Positions 17,140-28,528 are shown, numbered from the stretch's first letter. The stretch is 64,000 nt of DNA from Aliikangiella coralliicola (GCF_007004725.1 NZ_ML660162.1:434001-498000); one strand, 5' to 3'. Numbers and translations: made by a program. Notes: a model not told the origin generated them from the sequence alone.

Positions 17140-19308
17140 TTGAAACAGACTCAATCAGATAACAGCACGAACACCAAGCTAGACTTCATTACTGGCGACT
17201 GGGTGGTTCGAGTAACCGAACTACAATTAGAGCACCGCCAGTCTGGCCAGGTAACCTCGCTAGAACCTCGTTTAGCTTCGTTATTACTATCCTTATCGAC
17301 TCGAAATGGCGGCTTAGTGACCAAAGACAAGCTGATTGAAGAAGTCTGGCAAGGTGGCGTTGTCTCTGATGACACAATTGCCCAGGCAGTGAGTCGGTTG
17401 CGTAAAGTGCTTGGTGATGATCCTAAACAGCCACGCTACGTCGAAACAGTCTGGAAAAAAGGCTACCGCTGGCTGGCTGAAATCAATGGTGAGCTGGCGG
17501 CGAATGTATCGACTCATTCATCTCAACGAGATAATCGACTGCCGATAGTATTGCTACTACTGGTAATTGTTTCGGTTGGAGCAATTATTTTTCCCGAAAA
17601 GCGAGACGAGAACCAAGACACTGAAAACATTCCACTGACTGCTCGCCCTCTTACCAGCGACCCAGGCATGGAATACAAAGGAAATCTCTCACCCGATGGA
17701 AGAAATGTGGTTTATGTAGCACGGTCATCAGCTAAAGACCATCCCAAACTAATGATCCAGGATATTCAGGGGCAAACCCTGCAAACATTAACTGAGGAGC
17801 ATCTCGACCAGTCACCTTTGTTTTCCGCAGATGGTAAACGTGTCGCTTTTATGCGCTATAGCGCAGGTCGCCAGTGTGAAATTCAAGTTAAGGGACTAAT
17901 CAGTGGACAGGTGACCAGCGCCGGGAGCTGCAATGGTTCGGCCTTTCCAGATTTGACCTGGTCTTCCGATGGCGAGAGCTTTGCGTTTAGCGCACAACCA
18001 GAGCAAGGTAAACCCCACGCCATTATCCTCGTGAAAAATGGTCAACGTACTCAGCTAACATCACCTCCTTCCGGTGCCTGGGGAGACTTCAATCCAACTT
18101 TTTCGCCGGCCGGTAATCAACTGGTTTTTACCCGCGCTTATACCGAGATGCAGCACGATTTATTTGTTATTCCTACCCACTCAGACGTAGCCAATCAATC
18201 TATCAAACTGGAAAAACAGTTAACGCGACAACGCTCCGGGATTATGGGCGCTAGCTGGACACCGAATGGCGAACAGTTGGTCTTGGCAACTCGGCGCGGC
18301 GTCAATTACCAGCTCAAGCTGATAACTTTAGCAACTGGTAAACTTGAAAGTGTGGCGCTGGCGCTTAACGAAGTGATCGAACCGCAAATCGCCGCCAACG
18401 GTGATATGGTTGCAACCGTTAGAAAGTTCGATACGGACATTACGCGAATTTCATTAGCTGCAAATACGTCTAAACCTGAAAACGCCGGCGCCAAAGAAAT
18501 CCTGTTTAACTCAAATCACTGGGACTTGAGCCCGATGGTTTCACCCGACGGTAAACAGTTTGTATTTACTTCCGACCGAACCGGAGACTTTCAACTTTGG
18601 TTGGGCGATATTAATTCAGGCGCCACACGACCCTTAACCACTTTTACTAATCAGTATGTGGTTGCCCCAAGATTTTCCCGAGACAGCCAACGACTGGTTT
18701 TTGAAGTTCACGAAAACCAATTCAGCCAGATTTATACCTACAGTTTGCACGATGGTCTACTACTAAAACTCACCGATCATGAATCTCTTAACAGTGCTCC
18801 CAGTATTTCCAGCGATGGTCGATTTATTTATTTTGCCTCTGATCGAAGCGGAGAATGGCAAATTTGGCGTAAACCGATGGACGGTGGTTCTGCAGTTAAA
18901 ATCACGGCTGACGGCGGCTATTTTGGCCAGGAAAGCGTTGACGGCAAACAACTTTATTTTAGCCGACGTAACCAATCAGGATTATGGGAGCTGGACTTGA
19001 ATTCAGCTACACCTGCAGAAAAGAGCGCCACGCTATTCAATCGAAATCTTCACGCTGACGATTGGGCGGCGTTTACCGTGGTGGAACAGGGTATTGTTTA
19101 TTTCAATCGTAGCGCGACCCGCTTTGGCGAAGTCCAACTGGCAAACTTTACCACCAAAGAAATTGAAACCCTCTATCAGGCGACAACCAATATACCGCGT
19201 TTTGACCCGGTGTTAGCTGTTGACGAAAAACTGAGCAATCTTTACCTGGTGGGTACTAGCCCACCAGAGAGTGATCTGGTGTTGGTGAAAAGTGCTTTTG
19301 CTGATTGA
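17140..19308 (+). CDS. CadC-like membrane transcriptional regulator with PD40 propeller
   Basis: A 722-residue protein. Residues about 15-105 form an OmpR-type winged helix (RLASLLLSLSTRNGGLVTKD, VVSDDTIAQAVSRLRKVLGD, WKKGYRWLA). A single membrane helix follows at about 135-153 (LPIVLLLLVIVSVGAIIF), then a periplasmic TolB-like propeller with at least eight PD40/WD40-like blades (NLSPDGRNVVYV, LFSADGKRVAFM, SISSDGRFIYFASDRSGEW). This is the ToxR/CadC plan: DNA binding inside, sensing outside. The start appears to be TTG at 17140, because no ATG or GTG precedes the winged helix. It is divergent from the secreted prolyl oligopeptidase, its most likely target. Confidence 0.85.
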   Translation: MKQTQSDNSTNTKLDFITGDWVVRVTELQLEHRQSGQVTSLEPRLASLLLSLSTRNGGLVTKDKLIEEVWQGGVVSDDTIAQAVSRLRKVLGDDPKQPRYVETVWKKGYRWLAEINGELAANVSTHSSQRDNRLPIVLLLLVIVSVGAIIFPEKRDENQDTENIPLTARPLTSDPGMEYKGNLSPDGRNVVYVARSSAKDHPKLMIQDIQGQTLQTLTEEHLDQSPLFSADGKRVAFMRYSAGRQCEIQVKGLISGQVTSAGSCNGSAFPDLTWSSDGESFAFSAQPEQGKPHAIILVKNGQRTQLTSPPSGAWGDFNPTFSPAGNQLVFTRAYTEMQHDLFVIPTHSDVANQSIKLEKQLTRQRSGIMGASWTPNGEQLVLATRRGVNYQLKLITLATGKLESVALALNEVIEPQIAANGDMVATVRKFDTDITRISLAANTSKPENAGAKEILFNSNHWDLSPMVSPDGKQFVFTSDRTGDFQLWLGDINSGATRPLTTFTNQYVVAPRFSRDSQRLVFEVHENQFSQIYTYSLHDGLLLKLTDHESLNSAPSISSDGRFIYFASDRSGEWQIWRKPMDGGSAVKITADGGYFGQESVDGKQLYFSRRNQSGLWELDLNSATPAEKSATLFNRNLHADDWAAFTVVEQGIVYFNRSATRFGEVQLANFTTKEIETLYQATTNIPRFDPVLAVDEKLSNLYLVGTSPPESDLVLVKSAFAD

Positions 19309-19345
19309 TAAAGTCAGTCAAATAATCTCGCCGGCCCCTGATGTT

Positions 19346-20707
19346 CTAATGAAAGATTTCTTCCAGGCCAAGTATTACTTTTTCAACAATTTGATCAGCT
19401 TCAGCCTTTGATAGTACCAGCGGCGGAGAAAGTGCCAGCGAGTTTATCGAGGGTAATGGGCGAATAATTAATCCATAGCGATAGCAGGCCTCGGAAACCC
19501 TGGCAGCCATTTTGTGTTTAGGGTCCAGAAATCTTTTATTGGGCGCGTCATCCATTAACTGAATTGCCGCGAGTAGACCCTTACCTCGAATTTCACCGAC
19601 ATTCGGGTGTCCAGCCAAAGATGCATTCAGCTTTTCATGTAAGTAAGCACCAACTGCCGCCGCATTATCAACCAGATTTTCATTCGCCATGATATCAAGG
19701 ACTTTGTTCGCCACAGCCGCGCCAATCGGGTGGCCCGAATAAGTATACCCATGTGAAAAACCGCCAAGCTCAGCTGATGCCTGACGTAGTACATCATGCA
19801 CATCGGTAGAAACAAAAGCTGCTGACATCGGAAATACACCGGCGGTTAACCCTTTGGCGGTCGCCATTAAATCGGGCTGTATCTCATAGTGCTCGACCCC
19901 AAAGTTCTTGCCGGTTCGGCCAAATCCACAAACTACTTCATCGGCAATTAATAATATATCGTTTTCTCGACAAATTGACTCGACACCTTTCCAATACCCC
20001 TCCGGCGGTGTGATAACACCACCAGCCCCCATGATAGGCTCACCAATGAACGCGGCAATATTTTCAGCACCTTCCCGCGCGATCAACTCCCTCAATTGCG
20101 TATGCAACCTGGCAGTATATGCCTCAGCAGATTCATCACTTTTAGCTTCAGCATAATAAAATGGGCACTCAGTATGCACAGCAAAATCCAACGGGAGATT
20201 GAATGAACGATGAAAGCCCTTCAGCCCGGTCAGGCTAGCGGTTGAAATAGAAGTACCGTGGTAAGCTTGCCAACGAGAAATGATTTTCCGCTTTTCTGGT
20301 TTGCCGCGCATAATATGATATTGCCAGGCTATTTTAACTAGCGTGTCATTCGCGTCGGAGCCTGAACATCCAAAAAAGACATGAGTTAAATTTTCCGGGG
20401 CCATTGCCACCAGACGTGCCGCCAATTCTTCTTGCGCCTGGTTGGTATGACCGTTAAATGTGTGAAAGTAATCTAGCGAACGCGCGGCGTTACTTAATGT
20501 TTCAGCAATTTCCGTCCGACCGTGGCCAATATTCGAGCACCATAGACCCGCAATTCCGTCGATTAACTGATTGCCTTCTTGATCTTTGATGTGGATCCCC
20601 TTCGCATCATTCATCAAACGTGCCCCATTTTGTTCCAAAGCCACAATTGAGGTTGCCGGGTGCAGAATATTCGGTTGTTGTTGTTGAGTGATATCAGTGG
20701 AACTCAT
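19346..20707 (-). CDS. Class III aminotransferase (omega-amino acid/polyamine:pyruvate type)
   Basis: A 453-residue PLP-dependent fold type I aminotransferase. Visible features are the N-terminal GLWCSNIGHGR, the phosphate-binding GCSGSDANDT, the Asp256-containing LLIADEVVCGFGRTG, and the PLP lysine Lys285 in MATAKGLTAG. Together they fit the omega-amino acid, beta-alanine or putrescine:pyruvate transaminase group (SpuC/OAT-like). The substrate cannot be fixed by reading alone. AGGAAGAG precedes the ATG. It is divergent from an Lrp/AsnC-type regulator, an arrangement typical of amino-acid-induced aminotransferases, so amine or amino-acid catabolism is likely. Confidence 0.85.
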   Translation of the reverse strand: MSSTDITQQQQPNILHPATSIVALEQNGARLMNDAKGIHIKDQEGNQLIDGIAGLWCSNIGHGRTEIAETLSNAARSLDYFHTFNGHTNQAQEELAARLVAMAPENLTHVFFGCSGSDANDTLVKIAWQYHIMRGKPEKRKIISRWQAYHGTSISTASLTGLKGFHRSFNLPLDFAVHTECPFYYAEAKSDESAEAYTARLHTQLRELIAREGAENIAAFIGEPIMGAGGVITPPEGYWKGVESICRENDILLIADEVVCGFGRTGKNFGVEHYEIQPDLMATAKGLTAGVFPMSAAFVSTDVHDVLRQASAELGGFSHGYTYSGHPIGAAVANKVLDIMANENLVDNAAAVGAYLHEKLNASLAGHPNVGEIRGKGLLAAIQLMDDAPNKRFLDPKHKMAARVSEACYRYGLIIRPLPSINSLALSPPLVLSKAEADQIVEKVILGLEEIFH

Positions 20708-20811
20708 TTGACTCTTCCTGGTTAAATTTTCAATAAATTACAATTGCTTATCAAACCATAATTTAAACGAAATGGGTGGTTAAAGATAAACAGATCTACG
20801 ACATCAAATTT

Positions 20812-20830
20812 GGTATATTGAAAAAATACC
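20812..20830. promoter_or_regulatory. Possible Lrp-type operator
   Basis: GGTAT-n9-ATACC forms an imperfect palindrome with an A-rich centre, 26 bp before the Lrp-family start codon and in the divergent promoter region shared with the aminotransferase. Lrp/AsnC sites often have short inverted arms around an AT-rich core. This is inferred from position and shape only. Confidence 0.35.
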
Positions 20831-20855
20831 GCAGAAAATTCGGAGCATTCTACCC

Positions 20856-21332
20856 ATGAGCCTCGATCGGCGAGATTTGCAGATCCTTAAACTGCTGCAA
20901 AAAGACGGACGTATCAGTAATCAAGAATTGGCCGACAAAATTGCATTGTCGCCTAGCGCATGTCTGGCACGCGTAAAAAAACTCGAACAACAAGGATTTA
21001 TCGAAGGCTACCGCACCAAAATTATCCTCGAGAAACTAGGTCCGGTGTTAATGGCTTTTATGGAAGTCACCCTGGGCAATCATTTTCCAGAAGATTTTAA
21101 AAAGTTTGACGGTTTTATCAAGGAAATCGACGAAGTCGTTGAAAGCTTTGTGGTCGGCTCAAATTTTGATTATCTATTACAGGTTGTGGTGTCTGATATG
21201 ACTGAATTGCGCAATCTTTCTAATCGGATCCTTGAATCTAAATTGGGTGTAGTAAAACTTAATACCTTTCCAGTTATCGAGAGAAACAAGTCTTTTAGTG
21301 GCTACCCTCTCGAAAAACTGGCAAGAAACTGA
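20856..21332 (+). CDS. Lrp/AsnC family transcriptional regulator
   Basis: A 158-residue protein with the standard layout. The N-terminal helix-turn-helix (LDRRDLQILKLLQKDGRISN, then LADKIALSPSACLARVKKLE) is followed by the RAM/ligand-binding domain (VLMAFMEVTLGNHF...VESFVVGSNFDYLLQVVVSD). The terminal PVIERNKSFSGYPL is close to the region of the family that lines the effector pocket. CGGAG precedes the ATG. The family responds to amino acids and controls adjacent metabolic genes; the divergent aminotransferase is the likely target. Confidence 0.9.
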   Translation: MSLDRRDLQILKLLQKDGRISNQELADKIALSPSACLARVKKLEQQGFIEGYRTKIILEKLGPVLMAFMEVTLGNHFPEDFKKFDGFIKEIDEVVESFVVGSNFDYLLQVVVSDMTELRNLSNRILESKLGVVKLNTFPVIERNKSFSGYPLEKLARN

Positions 21333-21358
21333 GGCTTTTTATCCCAAACTCAGGTTCT

Positions 21359-21931
21359 CTATTGTGGGATCAGCGTTAATGTCAACACTCCGGAATAACT
21401 CCCTGCCTCAGCAGCCTGTAATGCGCTTTCTTCAATCACTACTTCAACATTGGCATCTCTGGCACCGGTGCATATGTAACCGCCGCCCCCAATGGGTGTA
21501 AAACTATTAGGTGGATTAGTTAAGTTATCAACTTGAACGCCGGCAAACAATTCAAAGTTACCAGCGGTTCCTGTGGTATCGTTCCAGAATACTCGATAAG
21601 CAAGCTCGTTCGAGCCGTTTGACAAAATAAAATCGTTACCGACACCCTGCCCGTCAGCACGGATGATGTACTGAGAGGTTCCCGTTGTGCCAATACACAA
21701 ATCGTCGTTATCTCTCAGCTCGCCGGTGCCGGACCAGTTTCCAAAATTGAAGTCACGCAGGTCAACGATAACGCCGGCCACACCAAGCGCTAAAGTAATA
21801 TCGATATTACCAGTGGATGAACTCGATAATTCTCCATCAACCGCTGCGCCGGCTTTAAAAGCAATCAGTGACGCCAGAGTTGTCATCGCTAATTGTTTTA
21901 TTTTCGTTTTTTTGATCTGATTAATATTCAC
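21359..21931 (-). CDS. Secreted beta-rich protein, fimbrial/spore-coat-U-like
   Basis: A 190-residue protein with a signal peptide (basic QIKKTKIKQ, then LAMTTLASLIAFKAGAA). The mature part is rich in Gly, Ser, Thr and Asn and looks all-beta. It has two cysteines, in DDLCIGTTG and GGYICTG, and ends GSYSGVLTLTLIPQ, which resembles the last strand of spore-coat-U/Csu-type pilins. IDITLALGVAGVIVDLRDFN fits an N-terminal donor-like strand. No chaperone or usher gene is nearby, so it could be an orphan pilin-like or other secreted structural protein. The start appears to be GTG at 21931. The family call is tentative. Confidence 0.55.
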   Translation of the reverse strand: MNINQIKKTKIKQLAMTTLASLIAFKAGAAVDGELSSSSTGNIDITLALGVAGVIVDLRDFNFGNWSGTGELRDNDDLCIGTTGTSQYIIRADGQGVGNDFILSNGSNELAYRVFWNDTTGTAGNFELFAGVQVDNLTNPPNSFTPIGGGGYICTGARDANVEVVIEESALQAAEAGSYSGVLTLTLIPQ

Positions 21932-22506
21932 TTGTTCGAACTGCCTATTCCCAAAAACTGAAACAATGACTGCTTTTAATTATCGCGCTTTTATTTTTGA
22001 TAAAATATTTTATTAAGCAAATAAATTCCGTGGTTCTCCAGCCCTGGTTAATTCGATAGCAAAGGTGTCGTTTATGATCTCAATCGACCACCACCAATCC
22101 AAAAATCGCAAAAAGAGTTAGAAGTCACCGTGCCATGTTATTTAAAGGTTGTGTAATTTACAACCAGCAGCGGCACTTTTTAACACAATAACTGATAATA
22201 ATTTGATATTTTTAGCTTTTTAGCAGCATTTTGCTTAGCAAATTTGCGTTAATCAGCAGTTCAGCTTAATTAACCTCAGCTGTGCATAAGAAGAGTCATT
22301 GAAGGTCAATATTGGTAAGCATTAACACCAAAAAACAAGTCTTAAGGACAATTGGGTCACTCAATGTGAAGCCAGTGCAGCGATTTGAGTGGTTAGCAAG
22401 GCGAGTTTGTGCAGTAATAGCAAACTATTAAAAACAAGCTCAACGAAGAAAACCGCTCAAAGCGCTGCATTGGCTGGCTCTTCTTATGCGCAGCTGAGGT
22501 TATTTA
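21932..22506. other. Intergenic region, 575 bp, containing a large palindromic element
   Basis: Between the fimbrial-like gene start and the end of the DUF1624 gene there is no supported gene. The left half (21932-22271) is AT-rich, with a small hairpin (GGTTGT...ACAACC at about 22148-22166). The right half is the nested inverted-repeat element described at 22272-22501. Confidence 0.5.
22272..22501. repeat. Nested inverted-repeat (MITE-like) element, 230 bp
   Basis: The outer arms are 24 bp (22272-22295 starting AACCTCAGCTGTGCATAAG, and 22478-22501) with one mismatch. A second, inner pair of 24-bp arms (22371-22394 and 22451-22474) matches at 21 of 24 positions. Transcribed RNA would fold into a long, branched hairpin. 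There is no coding frame inside. It ends five bases from the stop codon of the DUF1624 gene. A MITE, a structured repeat or a decayed mobile element are the options. Confidence 0.6.
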
Positions 22507-23703
22507 TCACAGGTAACTTAACCAGGCTTTGCGCCGCTCGTTATTGCGATTTTCCCACTTATATTCACCAAATTTTTTACATGGAACATAAAGCAGCAGA
22601 ATCACTGCAAGCCAGGCGCCATAGACCAACATTAAGCTCGGTTCATAACCACCAGGCCACGCTGACGGTCCCTGGATAAAATTGACCGCTTGATCATAAC
22701 GAAAATAAGTATAAATGTGGGCTGCAGAATTAATTAAAGGGACATGTAAAATGTAGAAAAACATTGGGACTTTGCCAAAGTTTTGAAACCAACGGAATAG
22801 AAAGAAATACGAACTATTTGCTTTTAAATTTTCGAGCAATGCTAGCAAAATAAAACACGGTCCTAATGTCATGCAGAGAAATTGCAGTGACGGCGGATAT
22901 TTTGTGGTATTTAATACAGACAAAATATAATGGTCGTGTTCGGGCGTAGAACTCCAGGTTGTTGGATCACCATAGCCAATCAAAGTTCGAAGCAACACAA
23001 ATAGTACAATCAATAACGTACCAATGATCAGGAACATTCGTTGCCTGTCCAATTGAGGTCTTAAATACATCGCTCCCACGGTATAACCTAACGCCATCAC
23101 CGCGAACCAGGGAATAATAGGATATCCAATAAAAAGCCCAAATCCATCAGCACCGAGAGGCACCCATTTTTGGTGATGTAACAGCGCCCAAACCCAGTCG
23201 ACGCTTCCCATCAGACTCGACATCGCTTTATCGTCCAACGCATTATGCAATCCAATAGCCAATAGCGAAATCACGAATATCCATTTCTGCGGTAGATAAA
23301 TCAGACCCGCAAGAATTATCATGGATATACCTATAGCCCAGATAACCTGGAAAATAATGAACTGGTAAGCAAACTGCCAGGAAACATTGATAATGATAAT
23401 TTCGACAAATACCAGCCACAATCCGCGTGTTAACAAAAAATTTCTCAACGCCGACTTTGAATTGATTTTTTGACCATAAAGATAGGCACTTATTCCCGAA
23501 AGAAAAATAAACAAGGGAGCACAATAATGGGTGATCCAACGGGTAAAAAACCATCCCGCGTCAGATTGAGTTAAATCGGTCGGATCGAAACTGGTAGGCC
23601 CCCAAAAATCTCTAGTATGATCCAGGGCCATTAGAACAATAATAATACCACGTAGAATATCGATTGATTTGAGGCGATGTTTTATTTCACTCATCTCAGT
23701 CAT
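22507..23703 (-). CDS. DUF1624/heparan-alpha-glucosaminide N-acetyltransferase-like membrane protein
   Basis: A 398-residue multi-span protein with about ten membrane helices. The N-terminus RLKSIDILRGIIIVLMALDH, followed by HYCAPLFIFLSGISAYLYG, is the signature of the DUF1624/YeiB/HGSNAT superfamily of membrane acyltransferases, where the conserved DH pair and the Pro-Leu-Phe helix line the active site. The proteins move acyl groups across or within the membrane to a sugar or other acceptor; the acceptor here is unknown. It is a single gene; its 3' end abuts the inverted-repeat element, which may act as its terminator. Confidence 0.8.
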   Translation of the reverse strand: MTEMSEIKHRLKSIDILRGIIIVLMALDHTRDFWGPTSFDPTDLTQSDAGWFFTRWITHYCAPLFIFLSGISAYLYGQKINSKSALRNFLLTRGLWLVFVEIIIINVSWQFAYQFIIFQVIWAIGISMIILAGLIYLPQKWIFVISLLAIGLHNALDDKAMSSLMGSVDWVWALLHHQKWVPLGADGFGLFIGYPIIPWFAVMALGYTVGAMYLRPQLDRQRMFLIIGTLLIVLFVLLRTLIGYGDPTTWSSTPEHDHYILSVLNTTKYPPSLQFLCMTLGPCFILLALLENLKANSSYFFLFRWFQNFGKVPMFFYILHVPLINSAAHIYTYFRYDQAVNFIQGPSAWPGGYEPSLMLVYGAWLAVILLLYVPCKKFGEYKWENRNNERRKAWLSYL

Positions 23704-23890
23704 TCCGCTAACCTGTTTTATTTTAAATTGTTCTAATATACCCCAACTTCTTTACTTTTTTATCTGCTATTACGATAAGAGATAAAATACAACTATTATC
23801 TCAAAATTTAATTGAGCCAAAAACTAGAATAGAGTTTGGTTCTAGAGATAGTGATAAGGAATGGAAATTCTTAACCTGACATCAGACGGG

Positions 23891-26800
23891 CTATGCAAGT
23901 TCCATATTTTTCAACGCACCGATCAAATTCGCGAGAGTCACAGGTTTTGCCAAATGATAATCCATTCCCGCCTCATAAACTGCGGTCTTATGTTCCTGCA
24001 TGGTATGAGCTGTTAACGCAATAATCGTCGTTGCAGATTGATTTGACTGTGCTTCATACTGGCGAATGATTCGAGTTGATTCAAACCCATCCATTTCAGG
24101 CATTTCGCAATCCATAAAAATCACGTCGAAGGCCTCGTTAACCGATTTAACCGCCTCCACAGCCATCACGCCGTTTTCTACAATGACCGCATCGATTCCC
24201 AGCTTTTCTAGCATGCTTTTAATAACTGTCTGGTTGATAGCATTATCTTCTGCTACCAGAATTTTCAAATGGTTTAAATCGGGCAGCTCTCGTAGTTCTT
24301 TTTCGATTCCCTTATTTGGGCTACCGCTTAAGTCTCGCTCTTCATATTGACCAAATTCAGAATATTCAGAGCGGGAGAAGCTTAATATCGGCTGCTCAAG
24401 AACATATTTTATCTCTGCAAAGTTAATAGGGTTTCTCAATGACAGATTTTGAATCTTTAGAAAAACTTGAGTTAAGTTTTCACGCTCAAAAAAGGTACCA
24501 AACAAGATTAATTTAACCTGCATAGACTCTATAAGCTGCGTGAAAATCTCAATACTTTCACTCGATAACTTACCTAGTATTTCTCGATCGACAACGACAC
24601 ATTCAAAAGCTTTAAATTGTTCTTTCATCCAATCTTCTGCAAGCTCATTTCCCTCAATATGTTTTTGACGATTCACCACAACGTGAAAATGAGACATATA
24701 ACTTTTCAGATTTTCGTAGAAAATCAAGTTATCGCTAATCAACAATATATTTTTTTTCTCAGAAGAGTTTTCGCTATTTAGTTGTGATTTACTCTTCGGC
24801 TGATTGTCAGCAACTTTTAACTTTGCGGTAAACCAGAAGTCAGCCCCTTGCTCCGGTTGGCTGTCAACACCTATCTCACCGTGCATTAGCTGTACCAATT
24901 GTTTGCTGATTGCGAGCCCCAGACCAGTTCCACCGTATTTTCGTGTTGTAGAACTATCACTTTGATTAAATGAGTCAAATAGCTTTTCCTGCGCCTCTTC
25001 AGAGATACCAATGCCAGTATCTCTGACAGAAAAACGCAGCTTAACCTCCTTTTTAGAATAGGCTTCAACTAATTCGATATTGAGCGCAACAGTTCCTCCT
25101 TCGGTAAATTTAAATGCATTGCCCAATAGATTAATAAGAAGTTGAGTGAGTCGGGTGGGATCGCCGACTAACAAAGCAGGAACTGCCGGTGACAAATTTC
25201 CTATAAAACAAATCGATTTTTCGTTGGCCGTCACTTCAAATAGATTGGTACAGTCTTCGATAAGGTGATGAAGAGAAAAATCAACCGACTCTAACTGCAT
25301 TTTTCCTGCCTCTATTTTCGAGTAATCCAGGACATCGTTGATAATATTAAGAAGTGTTTTTCCAGAGCGAGAAATGATATCAACATAGTGGCGCTGAGTA
25401 TCCTGCAACTTGGTTGCTCTAAGCAATTCTACCATTCCAATGACACCATTCATTGGTGTTCTAATTTCATGGCTCATGGTAGCAAGAAATTGGCTTTTAG
25501 CTCTATTAGCAGCTTCAGCTAAACTCTTTTGTTTCTCAATTCTTTTACTTTCGCGCTTTTCTGCCGCAAGCATCTGTTGATGCATTTTATTATTATGTAA
25601 CGCGATAGCAGTATAGTTAGCTATTGACTGCAACATATCAACGTGATGCGTTTCATATTGATTACGTAGGCAACTCTGCGTGCCCATAATGCCCAGCACT
25701 TTTTCATTCATCATGATCGGCACATAAAGCATCGACTTCGGCATTTTCGGTTTAGTGTTGTCTTCCAATTCATAACTACTTTCCTCAAGATCGTTATGAA
25801 CATAACCTTTGATATATTTTTTTCCCTCAGTTTCGATATCGTTAATTAATACCGGCTTGCGTTTGTCGATACACCACACAGGTAGCAATTTTTTGTTCGT
25901 CATATCTCTTTTATAAGGTTTATACCTTTTATCAAATGAGACACAAAAATCATAAACAATTTCCTGATTATCTTCAGAACAGATACCGATACCAAAATGA
26001 TCCGCCGACATAAAAGATTTTATGTTGTTATAAACCGTCTCCATGGTGTGTTCAAAATCAAAACCAGAAGTAATTTTTTGGCCGGCTTCAGCCACCGCCA
26101 ATATAATACTGGTCTTACTACCAACTTCAGCCTCCAGACTAATCTGCTGTTTTTTCAAACTGACTATTCGAAAACGATGAAGCGCTAGTGCCAATGCAAA
26201 AACGATGGACAAAACCAGCAGGTAAAACCACCAGGTTTCATAATAATAAGGCTCAATTGAAAATGACAAAGGCGCTGATTCTTTTCCCCACACCCCGGAA
26301 TCATTTTTGCCTTTGACTACAAACTGATAGCGGCCATGGGGAAGGTTTGTATATGAAACCTGGCGGCGAGTTGGATCTTCCAGCAATTTCCAGTCATTAT
26401 CATAACCAATCAACTTATAGCTAAGTTGAATGTTATGAGAGTTAACAAAGCTAAGCGTTGTAAAGCGGATTTCCAGATCACGATAATCATTATTAATCAA
26501 AAAGTTTTTATCAGGCCTCACTTCGTCCCACTTTTGATTAATGTTAATAGACTCAACCAAAGAGCCGGGTGCGCCAATATCTTTAGAGAGGTCGAGTGTA
26601 TCAATATTAATGACACCGGTTCGCGAAGGCAGTGTAATCACATCATTGTAAAAAAATCCTTTGGAAGTCCCGGCGCCGGTACAACAGTCTGATTTTTCAG
26701 CGCCTAACACCCTGCCAGTATCTTCCAGCACATGGTCAACTTGTAAACGCGATATGCTTCCTTCTTTAAATGCGCGCAATTGCTCGTAAGGAAATCGATA

Positions 26801-28528
26801 TAACCCATCAAACGAAGAAACCCACACAAACTCATTTTTATCTCGAACAATAAAAAAAGCGCCTGGCGTCGGTAGTCCAGCAGACTCTGGTCCAAAATGA
26901 ACCCATTCGTCATTGATATGATGGACAAGTCCTGATGCAGTTGTCCCGATTAAAAAAGATCCATCGAGATTCTCATATATCGTCGTAATATCAAACAACT
27001 CATCAACTTCTTTTAACGGAAAAAGCTTTACTAGCCTGTTATTTTTAAGTTCATAGACGCCGGTTGCGCCGCCGATTAAAATTTTATTTTTGGATGACTT
27101 CATTACAAAACGAAGTGAGACGTCTGCGCCGGAATTATCTTGAGAATAAAGTATTGTTTGTTGGTTTTTGGTATAAAATAACCCGGAGTCGGTTGCGAAA
27201 TAATATTCATTTGGGGCAATTCGTAAAATACCTCGGATATGACTGTAAGCGAGCGGTTCGAACTCGGGGGGCGAGAAAATTTTGTCATCTTTAAAAATTG
27301 CAACACCGGCTCGAGTACCTAACAACAAGCCTTCCGGTGTCAGTAATTGACTGTAAACCACTGGGTGAGGAAGTTCTTCTCCGGCGACAGTTAACTCAAA
27401 CTGCCCGTTTTTAAAAGTGTCCAACCCATTATTCGTTCCCACATAAATCTTGTCAGAATCCCGTTGTACCGACCAGACAATTGGTTCGGTTAGCCCCGAC
27501 TCTACCCCATAATTATTAGTAATTGCTTTGGTTAGCTTAGCCACACCGTGAACATAACTTCCTAGCCAGATGTTATTTTCGTGGTCGCTATACATCGATA
27601 GTATGACTTGAAATGCTTTCGGATGATCATTGGAAACAAATTCAACAATCTGACCTTCTTTCATTCGGAATAATCCGACATTAGCGCCAATCCATAAGAT
27701 GTTATCTGCGTCTTCTAGCATTGAGGTAACTGGCGTACTAAGCAACACCGGGTGCTGCTCAAATTTTTCTATACTTTGATCCTGAAAATAATATAGTCCT
27801 TCGGTAGTGCCAAACCAGAGTCTATCGTGATGCCGATAAATATGTTCAACACGAACATGTTTTTGATTTTCAGGTAACCGAAAAGTTACTGGTTTGGAAT
27901 TAATAATCCGGGTCACTTTTCCGATGCCGCCAATCCATAACTCATCATTATCCGTATACAGACCGAACCCGGCATCCTTTGGCAAGCTAGCATTTTTTTT
28001 AATCGTACTATCAACAACTTCAAAGGTACCATTAAGGGTCGTTATAATTATTTTGCCCGACTCTAGTTGGATAATATTCTGAATTTTCGGATCGGTCAGT
28101 AGTCCGTCGAGTGAGCTATCCCAATCAGAAATTACTTTAAAAGAACGGTTTGAATAAACCAGCAGGTCATTGGTTGTACCAATCCACATATTTCCCTGTT
28201 CATCAGTGAAGAGCTTTTGAACATTAGCGCCAAGTTGGGTGAATTCTTTTTGAGTAAAAGTTTTAAAGCGCACACCGTCAAACCGGGTCAGCCCGAATTG
28301 CGAGCCAATCCAGATATAACCGTCTGCATCTTGTGTAATCGATTTAGCGACAACCTGAAGCAAGCCGTCTTCAACTGACCACTGGTTTTGAATATATTGA
28401 TGAAATTTTTTATCCGGTTCAGAAGTATTTAAAGATCGAGTATTTAAAGACTGGCCATGTGCAGATAAAGCATTTGCGGACAGGCAAGCTATCATAAATA
28501 CCCAGACCACTATAAACGAGCACTTCAT
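23891..28528 (-). CDS. Hybrid sensor histidine kinase with two-component propeller, Y_Y_Y, GAF, HisKA, HATPase and receiver domains
   Basis: A 1545-residue membrane sensor. A signal peptide is followed by a periplasmic region of about 700 residues made of Reg_prop-type repeats ([20 protein letters not shown], then similar DxxxxLWIG blades), a Y_Y_Y domain ([20 protein letters not shown]) and a membrane helix at about 757-778. Inside are a GAF domain (about 800-985), HisKA with phospho-accepting His1020 in [11 protein letters not shown], an HATPase with N and G boxes ([25 protein letters not shown]), a degenerate receiver-like segment (about 1268-1390) and a C-terminal receiver with Asp1473 in [11 protein letters not shown]. 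Similar proteins elsewhere sense polysaccharides, but no carbohydrate locus is nearby. No DNA-binding output is fused, so a partner is needed. Confidence 0.9.
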   Translation of the reverse strand: MKCSFIVVWVFMIACLSANALSAHGQSLNTRSLNTSEPDKKFHQYIQNQWSVEDGLLQVVAKSITQDADGYIWIGSQFGLTRFDGVRFKTFTQKEFTQLGANVQKLFTDEQGNMWIGTTNDLLVYSNRSFKVISDWDSSLDGLLTDPKIQNIIQLESGKIIITTLNGTFEVVDSTIKKNASLPKDAGFGLYTDNDELWIGGIGKVTRIINSKPVTFRLPENQKHVRVEHIYRHHDRLWFGTTEGLYYFQDQSIEKFEQHPVLLSTPVTSMLEDADNILWIGANVGLFRMKEGQIVEFVSNDHPKAFQVILSMYSDHENNIWLGSYVHGVAKLTKAITNNYGVESGLTEPIVWSVQRDSDKIYVGTNNGLDTFKNGQFELTVAGEELPHPVVYSQLLTPEGLLLGTRAGVAIFKDDKIFSPPEFEPLAYSHIRGILRIAPNEYYFATDSGLFYTKNQQTILYSQDNSGADVSLRFVMKSSKNKILIGGATGVYELKNNRLVKLFPLKEVDELFDITTIYENLDGSFLIGTTASGLVHHINDEWVHFGPESAGLPTPGAFFIVRDKNEFVWVSSFDGLYRFPYEQLRAFKEGSISRLQVDHVLEDTGRVLGAEKSDCCTGAGTSKGFFYNDVITLPSRTGVINIDTLDLSKDIGAPGSLVESININQKWDEVRPDKNFLINNDYRDLEIRFTTLSFVNSHNIQLSYKLIGYDNDWKLLEDPTRRQVSYTNLPHGRYQFVVKGKNDSGVWGKESAPLSFSIEPYYYETWWFYLLVLSIVFALALALHRFRIVSLKKQQISLEAEVGSKTSIILAVAEAGQKITSGFDFEHTMETVYNNIKSFMSADHFGIGICSEDNQEIVYDFCVSFDKRYKPYKRDMTNKKLLPVWCIDKRKPVLINDIETEGKKYIKGYVHNDLEESSYELEDNTKPKMPKSMLYVPIMMNEKVLGIMGTQSCLRNQYETHHVDMLQSIANYTAIALHNNKMHQQMLAAEKRESKRIEKQKSLAEAANRAKSQFLATMSHEIRTPMNGVIGMVELLRATKLQDTQRHYVDIISRSGKTLLNIINDVLDYSKIEAGKMQLESVDFSLHHLIEDCTNLFEVTANEKSICFIGNLSPAVPALLVGDPTRLTQLLINLLGNAFKFTEGGTVALNIELVEAYSKKEVKLRFSVRDTGIGISEEAQEKLFDSFNQSDSSTTRKYGGTGLGLAISKQLVQLMHGEIGVDSQPEQGADFWFTAKLKVADNQPKSKSQLNSENSSEKKNILLISDNLIFYENLKSYMSHFHVVVNRQKHIEGNELAEDWMKEQFKAFECVVVDREILGKLSSESIEIFTQLIESMQVKLILFGTFFERENLTQVFLKIQNLSLRNPINFAEIKYVLEQPILSFSRSEYSEFGQYEERDLSGSPNKGIEKELRELPDLNHLKILVAEDNAINQTVIKSMLEKLGIDAVIVENGVMAVEAVKSVNEAFDVIFMDCEMPEMDGFESTRIIRQYEAQSNQSATTIIALTAHTMQEHKTAVYEAGMDYHLAKPVTLANLIGALKNMELA

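Noticed and set aside
22389-22679. Plus-strand frame of 96 residues over the palindromic element
   Set aside because: It runs from the inverted-repeat element into the antisense of the DUF1624 gene and has no coding character.
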